DNA from: Pelotomaculum_B sp964543575
GTDB lineage: Bacteria; Bacillota; Desulfotomaculia; Desulfotomaculales; Pelotomaculaceae
Length of the DNA stretch: 64,000 bases
Assembly (NCBI GenBank): GCA_964543575.1
Contig: CAZIYV010000001.1
Coordinates: forward strand, 1 to 64,000
Reading direction: 5' to 3'
The number at the start of each line of letters is the position of its first letter. The first letter of the stretch is position 1. The translations under genes were made by a program, and so were the position numbers. Positions 8,932 to 17,675 of the stretch are shown here, piece after piece. The notes under the pieces were generated by a model. The model was not told where the DNA came from, ran no database searches, and saw only the letters and a list, made by a program, of their open reading frames with translations.

Positions 8932-9626
8932 CCGTTGTTGCCATTCACCAGCCAAATTTCCTGCCCTGGCAGGGTTATTTTCATAAGCTGCTGAGCAGTG
9001 ACATCTTCATTTTTCTGGACGATGCTCAATTTCCCAGGGGCAAAAGCTATACATCACGGGTGTCCATAAAGTCGTCAAGCGGACCTTTATGGCTGACGGT
9101 GCCGGTAAAAGGCAAGGGAGATCTGCTGCCCATAAAAGACATCGTTATGGTTGATACGCCGGATTGGCGAAGGAAGCACCTGAAAACCATTGAAAATTGT
9201 TATGCCAGAGCGCCCTTCTTTAAAGAATGCTTTCCTCTAATCAAAGAACTCTATCAGACGGATGATCAGAACCTTTGTAATTTTAATATCAAATTGATCA
9301 ACAACCTGGCGCAGGCCTTAGCTTCTTCCACCTGTACAGTCAGGGCTTCAGAAATAGATGTAGATTGCAGCAGCCAGCTGGACCATCTGATCAAGCTGGT
9401 AAAGCAGGCAGGAGGCACCAAATATCTCACCGGGACAGGGAAGGGCTCTGCCCGTTATCTGGACGAGGAAGCTTTCAGACGGGAAGGCATAGAGGTCTTA
9501 TACCAGTCTTTTGAGCACCTCTCATACCCGCAGCTCTGGGGGGAGTTTATTCCCAACCTGTCTATAATAGACCTGCTTTTTAACTGCGGGCCGGTTGCAG
9601 GCAAGAAATATCTGTCAGCTGGTTAA
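8928..9626 (+). CDS. WbqC family protein
   Basis: 232 aa from the ATG at 8928, which overlaps the previous stop as ATGA and is preceded by AGGTGGG. The start AIHQPNFLPWQGYF and the following FLDDAQFPRGK, SYTSRV, LTVPVKGKG and YLTGTGKGSARYL segments are the signature of the WbqC family (PF08889). WbqC-like proteins recur in O-antigen and capsule loci and are linked to amino-sugar glycan synthesis; no reaction is firmly established for most of them. An in-frame start at 8904 would add eight residues but has no ribosome binding site. Confidence 0.88.
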   Translation: MTVVAIHQPNFLPWQGYFHKLLSSDIFIFLDDAQFPRGKSYTSRVSIKSSSGPLWLTVPVKGKGDLLPIKDIVMVDTPDWRRKHLKTIENCYARAPFFKECFPLIKELYQTDDQNLCNFNIKLINNLAQALASSTCTVRASEIDVDCSSQLDHLIKLVKQAGGTKYLTGTGKGSARYLDEEAFRREGIEVLYQSFEHLSYPQLWGEFIPNLSIIDLLFNCGPVAGKKYLSAG

Positions 9627-9654
9627 TTTAACAATAAATTATGTCGGGGGTGCA

Positions 9655-10404
9655 GTGAAAATAAATCACATCAGCAAGTCAGCAAAATTGGGCCTGGGTT
9701 GCCAGGTAGGTTTTTTTTCCGTAATCAGCGAGAATGTACAGCTTGGTGAAAATGTATATATCGGTAATAGTGTCACAGTGTACCCGGGTGTAATTATTGG
9801 CAGCGAGGTTAGCGTAGGTGACAATTCAGTGGTTGGCAAGCAGCCTCACCCCGCCAAAACCAGTACGGTAAAATATGAAAAACCTTTGCCGCCTTTAAAA
9901 ATCTGTGATGGTACCATCGTCGGAGCGGGAGCAGTATTATACGCCGGTTCATACATTGGGGAAAATGTACTGGTTGGTGATCTGGCCTCAATCCGGGAAG
10001 AAAGTTTCATAGGTGACAGTACCATAGTCGGCCGGGGCGTGGCGGTTGAAAATAAGGTAAAGATAGGCAGTCAGGTCAAGATTCAAACCAACGCATACAT
10101 TACCGCTTACACCACTGTGGCCGACCATGTTTTTATCGCTCCGTGTGTAATAACTACCAATGACAACAAAATGGGAAGAACAGAAACCAGGTTTGCTCAT
10201 AAAAAAGGTTCGCGTATAGAAAGAGGAGCTCGAGTAGGGGCAGGGTCCATAATCCTGCCTGGTATAACAGTCGCAGAGGAAACATTCGTTGCCGCCGGTT
10301 CTCTGGTTACTAAGGATACTCCTGACGGCAAACCGATAATGGGTCATCCCGCAAGGGTTCACAGGGATGTTTCTGAGGAGGAGTTTTTAAAGAACGATTT
10401 ATGA
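9655..10404 (+). CDS. Left-handed beta-helix (hexapeptide) acyltransferase
   Basis: 249 aa from GTG 9655, preceded by CGGGGG at 9646; the ORF is open up to 9595. It consists almost wholly of hexapeptide repeats of the [LIV]-G-x-x-x-x type (GLGCQVGFFSVI, IGSEVSVGDNSVVG, VGAGSIILPGITV) and ends GHPARVHRDVSEEEF, as in UDP-sugar N-acyltransferases of the WlbB/WbpD/FdtC kind. It probably transfers an acetyl or related group to an amino sugar of the nucleotide-sugar pool. A hairpin terminator follows at 10470, making this the last gene of the first glycan unit. Confidence 0.85.
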   Translation: MKINHISKSAKLGLGCQVGFFSVISENVQLGENVYIGNSVTVYPGVIIGSEVSVGDNSVVGKQPHPAKTSTVKYEKPLPPLKICDGTIVGAGAVLYAGSYIGENVLVGDLASIREESFIGDSTIVGRGVAVENKVKIGSQVKIQTNAYITAYTTVADHVFIAPCVITTNDNKMGRTETRFAHKKGSRIERGARVGAGSIILPGITVAEETFVAAGSLVTKDTPDGKPIMGHPARVHRDVSEEEFLKNDL

Positions 10405-10469
10405 ACAATAGTATAAACGAGGCATTTCACAAGATATTTTTGTTATAGGTATTCTAAAGAATTGTTTTA

Positions 10470-10497
10470 GGGGCAGGTCGCTGACCCCCTTTATTTG
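10470..10497 (+). terminator. Probable intrinsic terminator
   Basis: GGGG-CA-GGTC-GCT-GACC-CCC forms a short GC-rich hairpin with a two-base bulge, followed by TTTATTTGTT. It lies 65 nt beyond the 10404 stop. The remaining 130 bases to the convergent 10627 gene show no gene. Confidence 0.6.
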
Positions 10498-10626
10498 TTA
10501 GCAACTGGCAACTTCTGTATAATCGATAACACGTACGCGATTAATAAAACAAGCCTCTTAATCTCTCAGTATTGTAGGTTAAACCACATTACGCTGCATA
10601 TGGTAATCAATTCATCCTGCCATAAT

Positions 10627-11793
10627 TTAATTATTGAAATTAGCCAGCCATAACCCAAACTCACCCAATTTTTCTGATAGTTTTGAAGGATGATCTATAT
10701 CCCCGTATTTTAATATTAGAGAACGTAAAATGGGACGGTTAAGGCCTCGGAGGACAAAATCTGTCTGGGAGTCTGAAAAATTGCTAAAAACCTTTCTGTA
10801 CCGGAGACCGATTTTTATTTCACTACCAATTTCTTTTTCCCATAGGTTTTGGTATAGAGCAAGTTTTTCTTCGGAAAAATTTTTCTGCTTTAGTGAACTT
10901 ATAGCGACAGTCGCGCAGTGCCTCGCGCACAGGAGACCAAAATAAAGGCCACCCCCGGATATAGGTTTAACCTGGCAGGCAGCATCGCCAACAACCATTG
11001 CGTTCTGACCATAAGTTTTTTTTGGAAAGCCTAAAGGGACAATACCCCCTGTTTGCTGTTTTATTTTCATGTTTTTGAAGAATTCAGGGTATTTAGCCGC
11101 AAGCTGTTGAAAGCAAAGAAGAGGACTTATTTTATTATCGAATACACCTGCTCCTACCCGTGCGCTTTGTTTGTCCAGAGGAATAATCCAACCGAACCAA
11201 CCAGGAGAGACCGGTTTTCCAAGGAAAATTTTTACCAATTCACTTTCTTTACTTGGCAGTTCCACTTCTGCCGCAAATAATTTAACTTTTACTTTTGGCG
11301 AAGGCATGCCGATAAATTGTGCTACCAGAGAGTTTACTCCTTCAGCGCCGATTATTAAGGGTGCTCTAAACAATCTATGCTGATCACCGGAGGTTGTTTT
11401 AACAACAATTTCAGATCCGCTCCTTTCAAGGCCGGTTGCGCGGGTTGAAACCAGTACCTCCGCTCCGGCGTTGACCACCTGCAAATACAACTGGCGATCA
11501 AGTGAAGGCCTATCTATAGCAAGGGCATATACTCTATTGCCTGTAAGCGGCATAACCACCCCGGAAGGTGAGTAGACCAGTGCGCCTTTAAGCTCGTTAA
11601 TAACTATATCATTATTAACGCCTGCCAGCTCAAGTACGCCGGGGCTGACCAGCCCGGAGCACTGCAGCGGTTTCCCGATATCAGGATGTTCCTCAAGCAC
11701 AAGAACGCTGAATCCACCAAGGGCTATATCCCTCGCGACCGACAGGCCTGCCGGCCCCCCGCCGAGCACAACCACGTCATAATCCATTAGCAT
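10627..11793 (-). CDS. Geranylgeranyl reductase family flavoprotein
   Basis: 388 aa. FAD-binding GGGPAGLSVARDIALGG lies at the N-terminus, then VLEEHPDIGKPLQCSGLVSPG, a pattern typical of the geranylgeranyl/digeranylgeranylglycerophospholipid reductase family. A VVGDAACQVKPISGGGL second FAD motif is at about residue 270. Family members saturate isoprenoid double bonds of chlorophyll precursors, archaeal lipids or dolichol-type carriers. In this setting the polyprenyl carrier of glycan assembly is a possible substrate (inference). AAAGGA lies upstream of the ATG at 11793. It is the only minus-strand gene inside the glycan locus. Confidence 0.82.
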   Translation of the reverse strand: MLMDYDVVVLGGGPAGLSVARDIALGGFSVLVLEEHPDIGKPLQCSGLVSPGVLELAGVNNDIVINELKGALVYSPSGVVMPLTGNRVYALAIDRPSLDRQLYLQVVNAGAEVLVSTRATGLERSGSEIVVKTTSGDQHRLFRAPLIIGAEGVNSLVAQFIGMPSPKVKVKLFAAEVELPSKESELVKIFLGKPVSPGWFGWIIPLDKQSARVGAGVFDNKISPLLCFQQLAAKYPEFFKNMKIKQQTGGIVPLGFPKKTYGQNAMVVGDAACQVKPISGGGLYFGLLCARHCATVAISSLKQKNFSEEKLALYQNLWEKEIGSEIKIGLRYRKVFSNFSDSQTDFVLRGLNRPILRSLILKYGDIDHPSKLSEKLGEFGLWLANFNN

Positions 11794-12031
11794 ATACCAT
11801 CCTTTGCCAGAGTTCCAGTTAATTTAGAATTCTAATTAATATCATATGTGATTTGACAGGCTATAGTTACCATATTTAGCCGTATGGAATCATGTCCCAA
11901 AACAAATTTGTTTTTCATTACATTAAATGTTTATATTTCTATCGAACTATTTTTAGTGCCTTTGAATAATATAGATGAGCCAATAAATTGAATGTGGTTA
12001 AATTACTCAATAGAGGAAGTGGAGAACCGGC

Positions 12032-12493
12032 TTGAAGTGGCTGGATAAAATTATTTCGATAGTGTTGGTAGGCGCTATTTTTTTTGTTGTTGGCAGCATT
12101 TACTACGTGAGTACCGCAGCCAAGACAGGGGAGATGTTTACAGAGTTCTATATCCTGGGTTCCGGTGGCAAAGCCGAAGGTTACCCCCGGGAGATGGTAC
12201 AGGGCGAGGAAAAAGAAGTAATCATAGGCATCGTTAACCACGAGTACCGGACCGTAACCTACTGTATAGAGGTGCGCATGGGTGATTACCTGAAAAATTA
12301 CAAGCGTTCTTTAAAAATAGAGCATGAGCAGAAGTGGGAAGAATCGGTGTCCTTTAGTTCTGAAGAGCCCCATGAAAACCTTAAGGTGGAATTCCTGCTG
12401 TTTAAAGAGGAGGATAATGAGCCCTACCGCTCGCTGCATTTATGGGTGAATATACGTCAAAAAACCCCCGCCCTGTTAGATGGGGATTATTGA
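12032..12493 (+). CDS. DUF1616-type membrane-anchored protein
   Basis: 153 aa from TTG 12032 with GAAGTGGAG upstream. One N-terminal membrane helix (residues 5-28) is followed by an extracytoplasmic beta domain with TEFYILGSGGKAEGYP and IIGIVNHEYRTVTY, the signature of the DUF1616 family, which is common in archaea and clostridia. Here only the C-terminal domain is present with a single anchor helix; longer family members have a multi-helix N-terminal part. It is coupled to the CPBP protease gene (TTG start at 12490 overlapping the TGA stop). The function is not known. Confidence 0.75.
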   Translation: MKWLDKIISIVLVGAIFFVVGSIYYVSTAAKTGEMFTEFYILGSGGKAEGYPREMVQGEEKEVIIGIVNHEYRTVTYCIEVRMGDYLKNYKRSLKIEHEQKWEESVSFSSEEPHENLKVEFLLFKEEDNEPYRSLHLWVNIRQKTPALLDGDY

Positions 12494-13257
12494 AATCCGT
12501 AATTATAGATAAACACTGCATTTACCTGTGGGTGTACGTTTTAGCCATCAGTGCGGCGGAACTGGTGACCACTTACGTCAACCCCATGTATGGCATCATC
12601 TGCCACGTGCTCCTTCTCATCGGGTTGCTGACGCACGCTGCCCTGACTTTCCGGGAAAAAGTCAATGTCGTATATTCGGCCCTGGGTCTGGTGCCGCTGA
12701 TCCGGATTATGAGTCTGACCATGCCTCTTGTGCGGGTACCCCCTATCTACTGGTACCTGGTGATCAGTGTTCCCTTGTTCGCCGCCACGGCTTCAGTGGT
12801 CCGGCTGGCCAGTTTTAAGTCCCGTGATATCGGCCTGATCGTGGGTAACCTACCCCTGCAAATGACAATAGGTTTACTAGGAGTGCCGCTCAGCTTCATG
12901 GAGTACCAGATCTTGAAGCCAAGTCCTCTTGTAGGTGAAATGACTATTCAGCAACTCTGGCTTCCCGCGCTGGTCCTGCTGCTAAGCACCGGTTTTTTAG
13001 AGGAGCTAATCTTCCGGGGTGTGATATTCCGGGCTGTAGTCATTGCATATGGCAGTTTTTTTGCAACCCTCTATACGTCTTTTATCTTTGCTATACTACA
13101 CACCTTTCACCGCTCTTTTGAGGATTTAGTTTTTGTCTTCGTTGTTGCTTTAATCTTCTCTGTAATAGTAGACTCCTCCCGGTCAATTTTGGGGGTGTCC
13201 CTGGCTCACGGTCTCACCAATATAGGATTGTATCTGATTTGGCCTTTTTTGTCGTGA
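12490..13257 (+). CDS. CPBP-family intramembrane glutamic protease
   Basis: About 255 aa if started at TTG 12490, which overlaps the preceding stop and has GATGGGG upstream; the frame is open to an ATG at 12442, 52 nt inside the previous gene. Seven or eight membrane helices. The active-site motifs of CAAX/CPBP (ABI) proteases are present: EELIFRGVIFRA (EExxxR), FAILHTFH and VSLAHGLTN. These proteases cleave within or near the membrane. The DUF1616 partner and the following small membrane protein are natural candidate substrates or cofactors, but nothing in the sequence proves it. Confidence 0.85.
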   Translation: MKSVIIDKHCIYLWVYVLAISAAELVTTYVNPMYGIICHVLLLIGLLTHAALTFREKVNVVYSALGLVPLIRIMSLTMPLVRVPPIYWYLVISVPLFAATASVVRLASFKSRDIGLIVGNLPLQMTIGLLGVPLSFMEYQILKPSPLVGEMTIQQLWLPALVLLLSTGFLEELIFRGVIFRAVVIAYGSFFATLYTSFIFAILHTFHRSFEDLVFVFVVALIFSVIVDSSRSILGVSLAHGLTNIGLYLIWPFLS

Positions 13258-13311
13258 TATTTGGGAATGTGACAATAGGTAATAATATTAAAGAAAGGAG
13301 GAATCAGGGAA

Positions 13312-13587
13312 GTGATTTCCACGGTTACCACGATTACTACTACCACTACTACTGCCAGCACCGTCACCATGGCCACAGCTTTTACAGCCGTGCTGGGGTT
13401 GCTTGCTGCTATCACCCTCATTGTCTTGCTTATCGTCAAAGAACTGGCAGGAGCCGCGTCAGAGTCCTCGTCTACCCCTGAATTCACCCTTCAAGGGGCG
13501 CTTGACAGGGTTTTGAATGTAGGCATCGTTCCCCTGCTGATAGTTTTTGCCTTCATTGTCGTAGTAAAGGTTATGGATATTCTATAA
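13312..13587 (+). CDS. Small two-helix membrane protein with Thr-rich N-terminus
   Basis: 91 aa from GTG 13312, preceded by a strong AAAGGAGG at 13294-13301. The N-terminus is an unusual run of Thr with Ser/Val (about 14 Thr in the first 25 residues). Two membrane helices follow (about 23-45 and 68-90), separated by a short acidic/Ser loop. No family recognised. Position immediately after the DUF1616 and CPBP genes and before a terminator puts it in one three-gene unit. The strong ribosome binding site suggests high expression. Confidence 0.7.
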   Translation: MISTVTTITTTTTTASTVTMATAFTAVLGLLAAITLIVLLIVKELAGAASESSSTPEFTLQGALDRVLNVGIVPLLIVFAFIVVVKVMDIL

Positions 13588-13612
13588 CTATTAAGTCATA
13601 AGTTTATGAATT

Positions 13613-13657
13613 AAGGGTGCCATCCGGTTTTGCACTGAAGGGGCGCCTTTTCTTCTT
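13613..13657 (+). terminator. Intrinsic terminator after the DUF1616/CPBP unit
   Basis: AAGG(G)TGCC pairs with GGCGCCTT (one bulged G, one G-T pair, large loop), followed by TTTTCTTCTT. It closes the 12032-13587 unit. Confidence 0.6.
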
Positions 13658-13778
13658 ATGGCGTGGGACAAAATCCATATATATTTAAGCTTAACTGTGA
13701 AGCCATTAATTAAAAAGATATCTTCATATTGCCATATTGTTAGTTATACAGTAACGAATTCTTTTCTTTTTCATAAAC

Positions 13779-13784
13779 TATAAT
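13779..13784 (+). promoter_or_regulatory. Candidate -10 box before the HTH regulator
   Basis: A perfect TATAAT lies 23 nt before the TTG start of the 13807 gene, with GGAGGTGG between them. No convincing -35 hexamer sits 16-18 nt upstream (GAATTC region), so an activator or a different spacing would be needed. Weak call. Confidence 0.3.
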
Positions 13785-13806
13785 ATGTGGCTGGAGGTGG
13801 ATATTT

Positions 13807-14439
13807 TTGAAGCCTAAGCTTGAACAGATTCCATTAATACCGCAAGATATTTTAAGCGCTCAACAAAAACAAATTTATAAACTATACTGTCAGGGGCTTT
13901 CCAACAAAAAGATTTCAGAAGAGTTAAATCTGGAACAAAGATCAGTTGCAACCCAGCTATCGCGTATTAGAAAGAAAGCAGCAAACCTCGGTTTCACATA
14001 CAAAATCGAACAAGGGGCGGAGTATGCTCAATATCAGGTGCAGCAAGATTCTCCGGCTGACGAATTTAAAAAGAAAATCCAGAATGATCCGGGATTTTTT
14101 AAATTAATGTTTAACAGATACGGCAAGAACGAAAATTCTCAAAAAGAAAATAGCTACAGGCTTGCTTCCACCGGCCAGGACACGGCGCTACTTTTAACCG
14201 TAAGAGCAAAACAGGTAAAAACTATGGTAGTATCCAGCAAAGGTTCAAGCCTTGGTAAAATAGCGGTAAAAATGGGGAAAGATGCTCGGAAGGTGCTGGG
14301 AGACTATCTATATAAACAAAAAATCAAACCATTGCAGACTTATTGGGATGACGGCAGCGCGGTTTATCTGGTTACACCCGTTGATTTTAAAAAAATGCAA
14401 CAACAGTATAACCAGGAGTGCAATAATCAAATCCTGTAG
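13807..14439 (+). CDS. HTH transcriptional regulator of the glycan locus
   Basis: 210 aa from TTG 13807 with GGAGGTGG eight bases upstream. Residues 12-58 form a LuxR/sigma-region-4-type helix-turn-helix: LSAQQKQIYKLYCQGLSNKK, then ISEELNLEQRSVATQLSRIRKK. The C-terminal half is not recognised: it has an ALLLTVRAKQVKTMVVSSKG strand-rich segment and a basic GKIAVKMGKDARKVLGDYLYKQK stretch. It stands first in the 14-39 kb unit, with 23 nt to the next gene, so it probably regulates that operon. Confidence 0.7.
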   Translation: MKPKLEQIPLIPQDILSAQQKQIYKLYCQGLSNKKISEELNLEQRSVATQLSRIRKKAANLGFTYKIEQGAEYAQYQVQQDSPADEFKKKIQNDPGFFKLMFNRYGKNENSQKENSYRLASTGQDTALLLTVRAKQVKTMVVSSKGSSLGKIAVKMGKDARKVLGDYLYKQKIKPLQTYWDDGSAVYLVTPVDFKKMQQQYNQECNNQIL

Positions 14440-14462
14440 TTATTTACTATGGGGGGGTATCT

Positions 14463-15185
14463 ATGAATTACCATTACCAAAAAGAGAATATGCAAGGGAA
14501 AAGGCTCGTTTCTTTTGTTATACCAGCGTTAAACGAAGCGGAAGCAATTCAGGATGTAGTAAAAGCCATACCCAAAGAAATGATGGCGGAACTTGGATAC
14601 AAAACTCAGATACTTGTAATTGACAATGGCTCTACAGACGGTACCGGCGAACTGGCGAAACAGGCTGGAGCAGATGTGGTGCTTGAAGAGCGAAGGGGTT
14701 ATGGCCGGGCATATAAAACAGGATTTGAGATGGCAAAAGGTCAGATAATAGTAACGGCTGATGCTGATTTAACTTATCCAGTAGAAATTTCCCCCGAACT
14801 TGTAAAGTTACTTGAGGAACAAGAATTAGACTTTATTACGACAAATAGATTTTCAAAAATGGAAAAGACTGCTATGTCAATCCGTAATAAAATCGGGAAT
14901 AGAATTCTTAATCTGACAACGAGGTTGCTTTTTTTTGTCGATTTAGAAGACTCCCAATCAGGAATGTGGTGTTTTAGAAAAGATATTCTAAGTCAAATAA
15001 AACTCATATCTGATCATATGCCCTTTTCACAGGAATTAAAAATAAAAGCTATAGGTAGTAAAAAGCTTAAGTGGCTCGAGGTGCCTATTGAGTATAGATG
15101 TCGGGTAGGTCAAGTAAAGTTAAGCGGGTGGAAGGACGGCTTTTTAAATTTCCTGCACCTTCTAAAGCTCCGGTTGGATATTTAA
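14463..15185 (+). CDS. Family 2 glycosyltransferase (dolichol-phosphate-mannose-synthase-like)
   Basis: 240 aa. VSFVIPALNEAEAIQDVV, VIDNGSTDGT, the GYGRAYKTGFEMAKG signature and ADADLTYP (DxD) mark the polyprenyl-phosphate sugar transferase branch of GT2. There is no clear C-terminal membrane segment, so it is a soluble or peripheral enzyme. It probably loads a sugar on a polyprenyl phosphate or on the growing glycan. GGGGGG lies upstream of the ATG. Confidence 0.88.
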   Translation: MNYHYQKENMQGKRLVSFVIPALNEAEAIQDVVKAIPKEMMAELGYKTQILVIDNGSTDGTGELAKQAGADVVLEERRGYGRAYKTGFEMAKGQIIVTADADLTYPVEISPELVKLLEEQELDFITTNRFSKMEKTAMSIRNKIGNRILNLTTRLLFFVDLEDSQSGMWCFRKDILSQIKLISDHMPFSQELKIKAIGSKKLKWLEVPIEYRCRVGQVKLSGWKDGFLNFLHLLKLRLDI

Positions 15186-15217
15186 CACCACATGGGATAC
15201 CGGAAATAGGACATAGG

Positions 15218-16192
15218 ATGTTGACGATGATGAAGATAAAAGTTTCCATAGTTATTCCCACCTTGAATTGCGCTGAAGTATTGGAGCAATGCTTAATCTC
15301 CATACGCCGGAATATTTGCAAATATGATTATGAAATAATCATTGTTGACGGCTCGAGCCGGGACGATACTGTTGCTGTCGCCGGCAAGTACGCCGACAGG
15401 ATACTGATTGAAGAGACATTTTTCAGGGGTGTTAACCGGAATAAGGGAGTGAAAGCTGCCGCCGGGGAAGTAATTTGCTTTACCGATAGCGATTGTGTTG
15501 TTCCCGAAAACTGGATAAACACTTTAGTGGACTGGTTGATTGAGCTAAACAAAAAAGATTCCAAAATAGTTGGCGTTGGAGGGGGTAATTTACCCTTTGT
15601 TCCCCCAAACGCTGATACCAAAGAATTGGCCATATCCTGCACATTAAGAACGCCCCTTGCTTCCTTCGGCGCAAGAAATATGGTGGAAAAATATGATAAA
15701 CCGGTGGAAGTAGACCATAACCCACCAGTGAACTCCGCCTTATTCAAAGAAAAAATCCTGGAAGTTAGGGGTTTTTGCGAAAAAAACAATATCGGCGAGG
15801 ATTTGATCCTTGATGCCAGATTAAGAGCGAAAGACTATAAATTGTATGCTGTGCCAGGCTGCGAGGTTATGCACAAACATAGATCCGGCTTTGAAAAACT
15901 GATTAAACAAATGTTTGCTTTCGGGCAGGCAAGGGTGAGGACCGGCAGAATATACCCATCGTTTTTCTCGTGGTACCATTGGGGTCCGGCCATTCTTTCG
16001 TTATTGACTTTAAGTCCCTTAATAGTTATCCCATTTTTGCTTAGTTTAACGAATGGAGCGTATGTAATATATAAAAACAAAAGGCCCCCTCTTTTTTTTT
16101 ACGCTTTTGGTGTAACCTGGAGCACTTATTTTTTTTATGGGCTGGGCGAAATTATTGAATTTATTAGGAGAAAAAATAATGCCAATTGTTAG
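15218..16192 (+). CDS. Family 2 glycosyltransferase with C-terminal membrane helices
   Basis: Start set at ATG 15218 (324 aa), because the 40 codons before it (open to 15098) overlap the previous gene and are not GT-like; ATGs at 15227 and 15230 are alternatives. VSIVIPTLNCAEVLEQCL, IIIVDGSSRDDTV and CFTDSDCVVPENW give the GT-A core, and GEDLILDARL fits the ED-type catalytic region. Two membrane helices (about 270-310) end the protein. The last 14 nt overlap the radical SAM gene. Confidence 0.85.
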   Translation: MLTMMKIKVSIVIPTLNCAEVLEQCLISIRRNICKYDYEIIIVDGSSRDDTVAVAGKYADRILIEETFFRGVNRNKGVKAAAGEVICFTDSDCVVPENWINTLVDWLIELNKKDSKIVGVGGGNLPFVPPNADTKELAISCTLRTPLASFGARNMVEKYDKPVEVDHNPPVNSALFKEKILEVRGFCEKNNIGEDLILDARLRAKDYKLYAVPGCEVMHKHRSGFEKLIKQMFAFGQARVRTGRIYPSFFSWYHWGPAILSLLTLSPLIVIPFLLSLTNGAYVIYKNKRPPLFFYAFGVTWSTYFFYGLGEIIEFIRRKNNANC

Positions 16193-17675
16193 AGTTCTTT
16201 TTCTTAATCCTCCGTCAATTTCAAAATTAGATACAGCAGGTGCGAGATTTCAAGCCAGGAGAAAGGCCAATACATTGTGGTACCCTATCTGGCTGGCATA
16301 TGCCGCCGGGGTTTTGGAAAATGAATTCGAGTCCTTTTTAATCGACTGTCCCGCTGAGGGAATTAAATTGCCTGATTTGACCGGCAAACTGGCTCAAATA
16401 AGGCCTCAGGTAATAGCGGTATATACAAGCACTCCCGGTATTCAAAATGATATCAGCATATGCCGGGAGATACACAATCACCTTGGAGATGTTAAAATTG
16501 TTCTGCTCGGCCCTCATGTTACAGTGTTGCCTGAAGAGACCTTGCTGCTTTCAGAGGCAGTGTGGGGTGCGGCCAGGGGGGAATTTGAATATACCATCTT
16601 GGAGTTGGCCAGGTCGGTGCGGCAAGGAGACGGTTATGAAAATATCTTGGGACTGAGCTGGAAAAATGGCGTCGATATAATCCACAATCCACCAAGGCCC
16701 CTGCTTGAGAACCTGAACGGCCTTCCTTTTGTTGCAAAGATTTATAAGAAGCATCTCAATATATCAAATTATTATTTGTCCTTCGCTCTTCATCCTTATG
16801 TATCCATATATGCCAGCAGGGGCTGTCCTTCCCATTGCACATTCTGTCTCTGGCCCCAGACCATAAGCGGTAACAAGCCCCGCTTGAGGACCCCCGAAAA
16901 TGTAGTGGCTGAGATGGAGTATGTGTTGCAAGAGCTACCCGGCGTTAAAGAAATATTCTTTGACGACGATACCTTTACCGCACACCTGGACAGAGTTCAT
17001 CAGATATGTGACTTGATCAAAGAGCGGAATATAAATATCAGCTGGTCGGCAAACGCCAGGGCAAATGTGGATTTGCCCACCTTGCAGAAAATGAAAAGCG
17101 CAGGGTGCCGGTTGCTGGTTGTAGGTTATGAGAGTGCAAACCAGGAGATTTTAACAGCCATTAAAAAGGGCGTAACCTTAAGCCAGATGGAGGTGTTTAC
17201 AGAAAATGCCAGGAAAGCGGGCATTATGCTGCATGGAGCATTCATCATAGGATTGCCCGGTGAAACTAAATATACGATCAATAACACCATTGAGTTTGCT
17301 AAAAGAATGCAGCTGGCAAGCGCACAGTTTTCCATAGCCACTCCTTTGCCCGGAACCGGCTTCTATCAATGGTGCCGTGACAATAATTTCCTGAAAAATG
17401 AACAATATGACGCGCTGCTGGATAAAGCGGGGTATCAAAATTGTGTGGTGGAATACCCAGGGCTGAGTGCGGAAGAGATAAGCGAGGCTGTGGACCGCGC
17501 AACCGAAATTTTCTATTTCAGACCACGCTACTTATTGACCATGCTGAAGCAAGTGGTTCAGGATTACCGGGAATTGAAAAGAATACTGCTTGGTGGGCTG
17601 GGATTTGTAAGTTATTGTATTCAACGCCGGTGGAAGAAATACATAAAGACCACACCGGAGGATGACGCGACTTGA
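16179..17675 (+). CDS. B12-binding-domain radical SAM enzyme (first of three)
   Basis: 498 aa from ATG 16179, preceded by TAGGAG; the longer frame starts inside the upstream gene. The N-terminal Rossmann-type B12-binding domain (about 1-170) contains LLGPHVTVLPEET. The radical SAM core has SRGCPSHCTFCLW (CxxxCxxC, about residues 217-224) and GYESANQEILTAIKKG. Class B radical SAM proteins use a methylcobalamin to methylate unactivated carbons, but the domain alone does not prove methylation. In this locus a lipid or sugar is the likely substrate. It is coupled to the GT4 gene by TTGA overlap. Confidence 0.88.
   Translation: MPIVRVLFLNPPSISKLDTAGARFQARRKANTLWYPIWLAYAAGVLENEFESFLIDCPAEGIKLPDLTGKLAQIRPQVIAVYTSTPGIQNDISICREIHNHLGDVKIVLLGPHVTVLPEETLLLSEAVWGAARGEFEYTILELARSVRQGDGYENILGLSWKNGVDIIHNPPRPLLENLNGLPFVAKIYKKHLNISNYYLSFALHPYVSIYASRGCPSHCTFCLWPQTISGNKPRLRTPENVVAEMEYVLQELPGVKEIFFDDDTFTAHLDRVHQICDLIKERNINISWSANARANVDLPTLQKMKSAGCRLLVVGYESANQEILTAIKKGVTLSQMEVFTENARKAGIMLHGAFIIGLPGETKYTINNTIEFAKRMQLASAQFSIATPLPGTGFYQWCRDNNFLKNEQYDALLDKAGYQNCVVEYPGLSAEEISEAVDRATEIFYFRPRYLLTMLKQVVQDYRELKRILLGGLGFVSYCIQRRWKKYIKTTPEDDAT

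Noticed and set aside
12528..12818. 96-aa plus-strand ORF inside the CPBP protease gene
   Set aside because: Lies wholly in another frame of a well-supported membrane protease; His/Cys/Arg-rich composition typical of a shadow frame.
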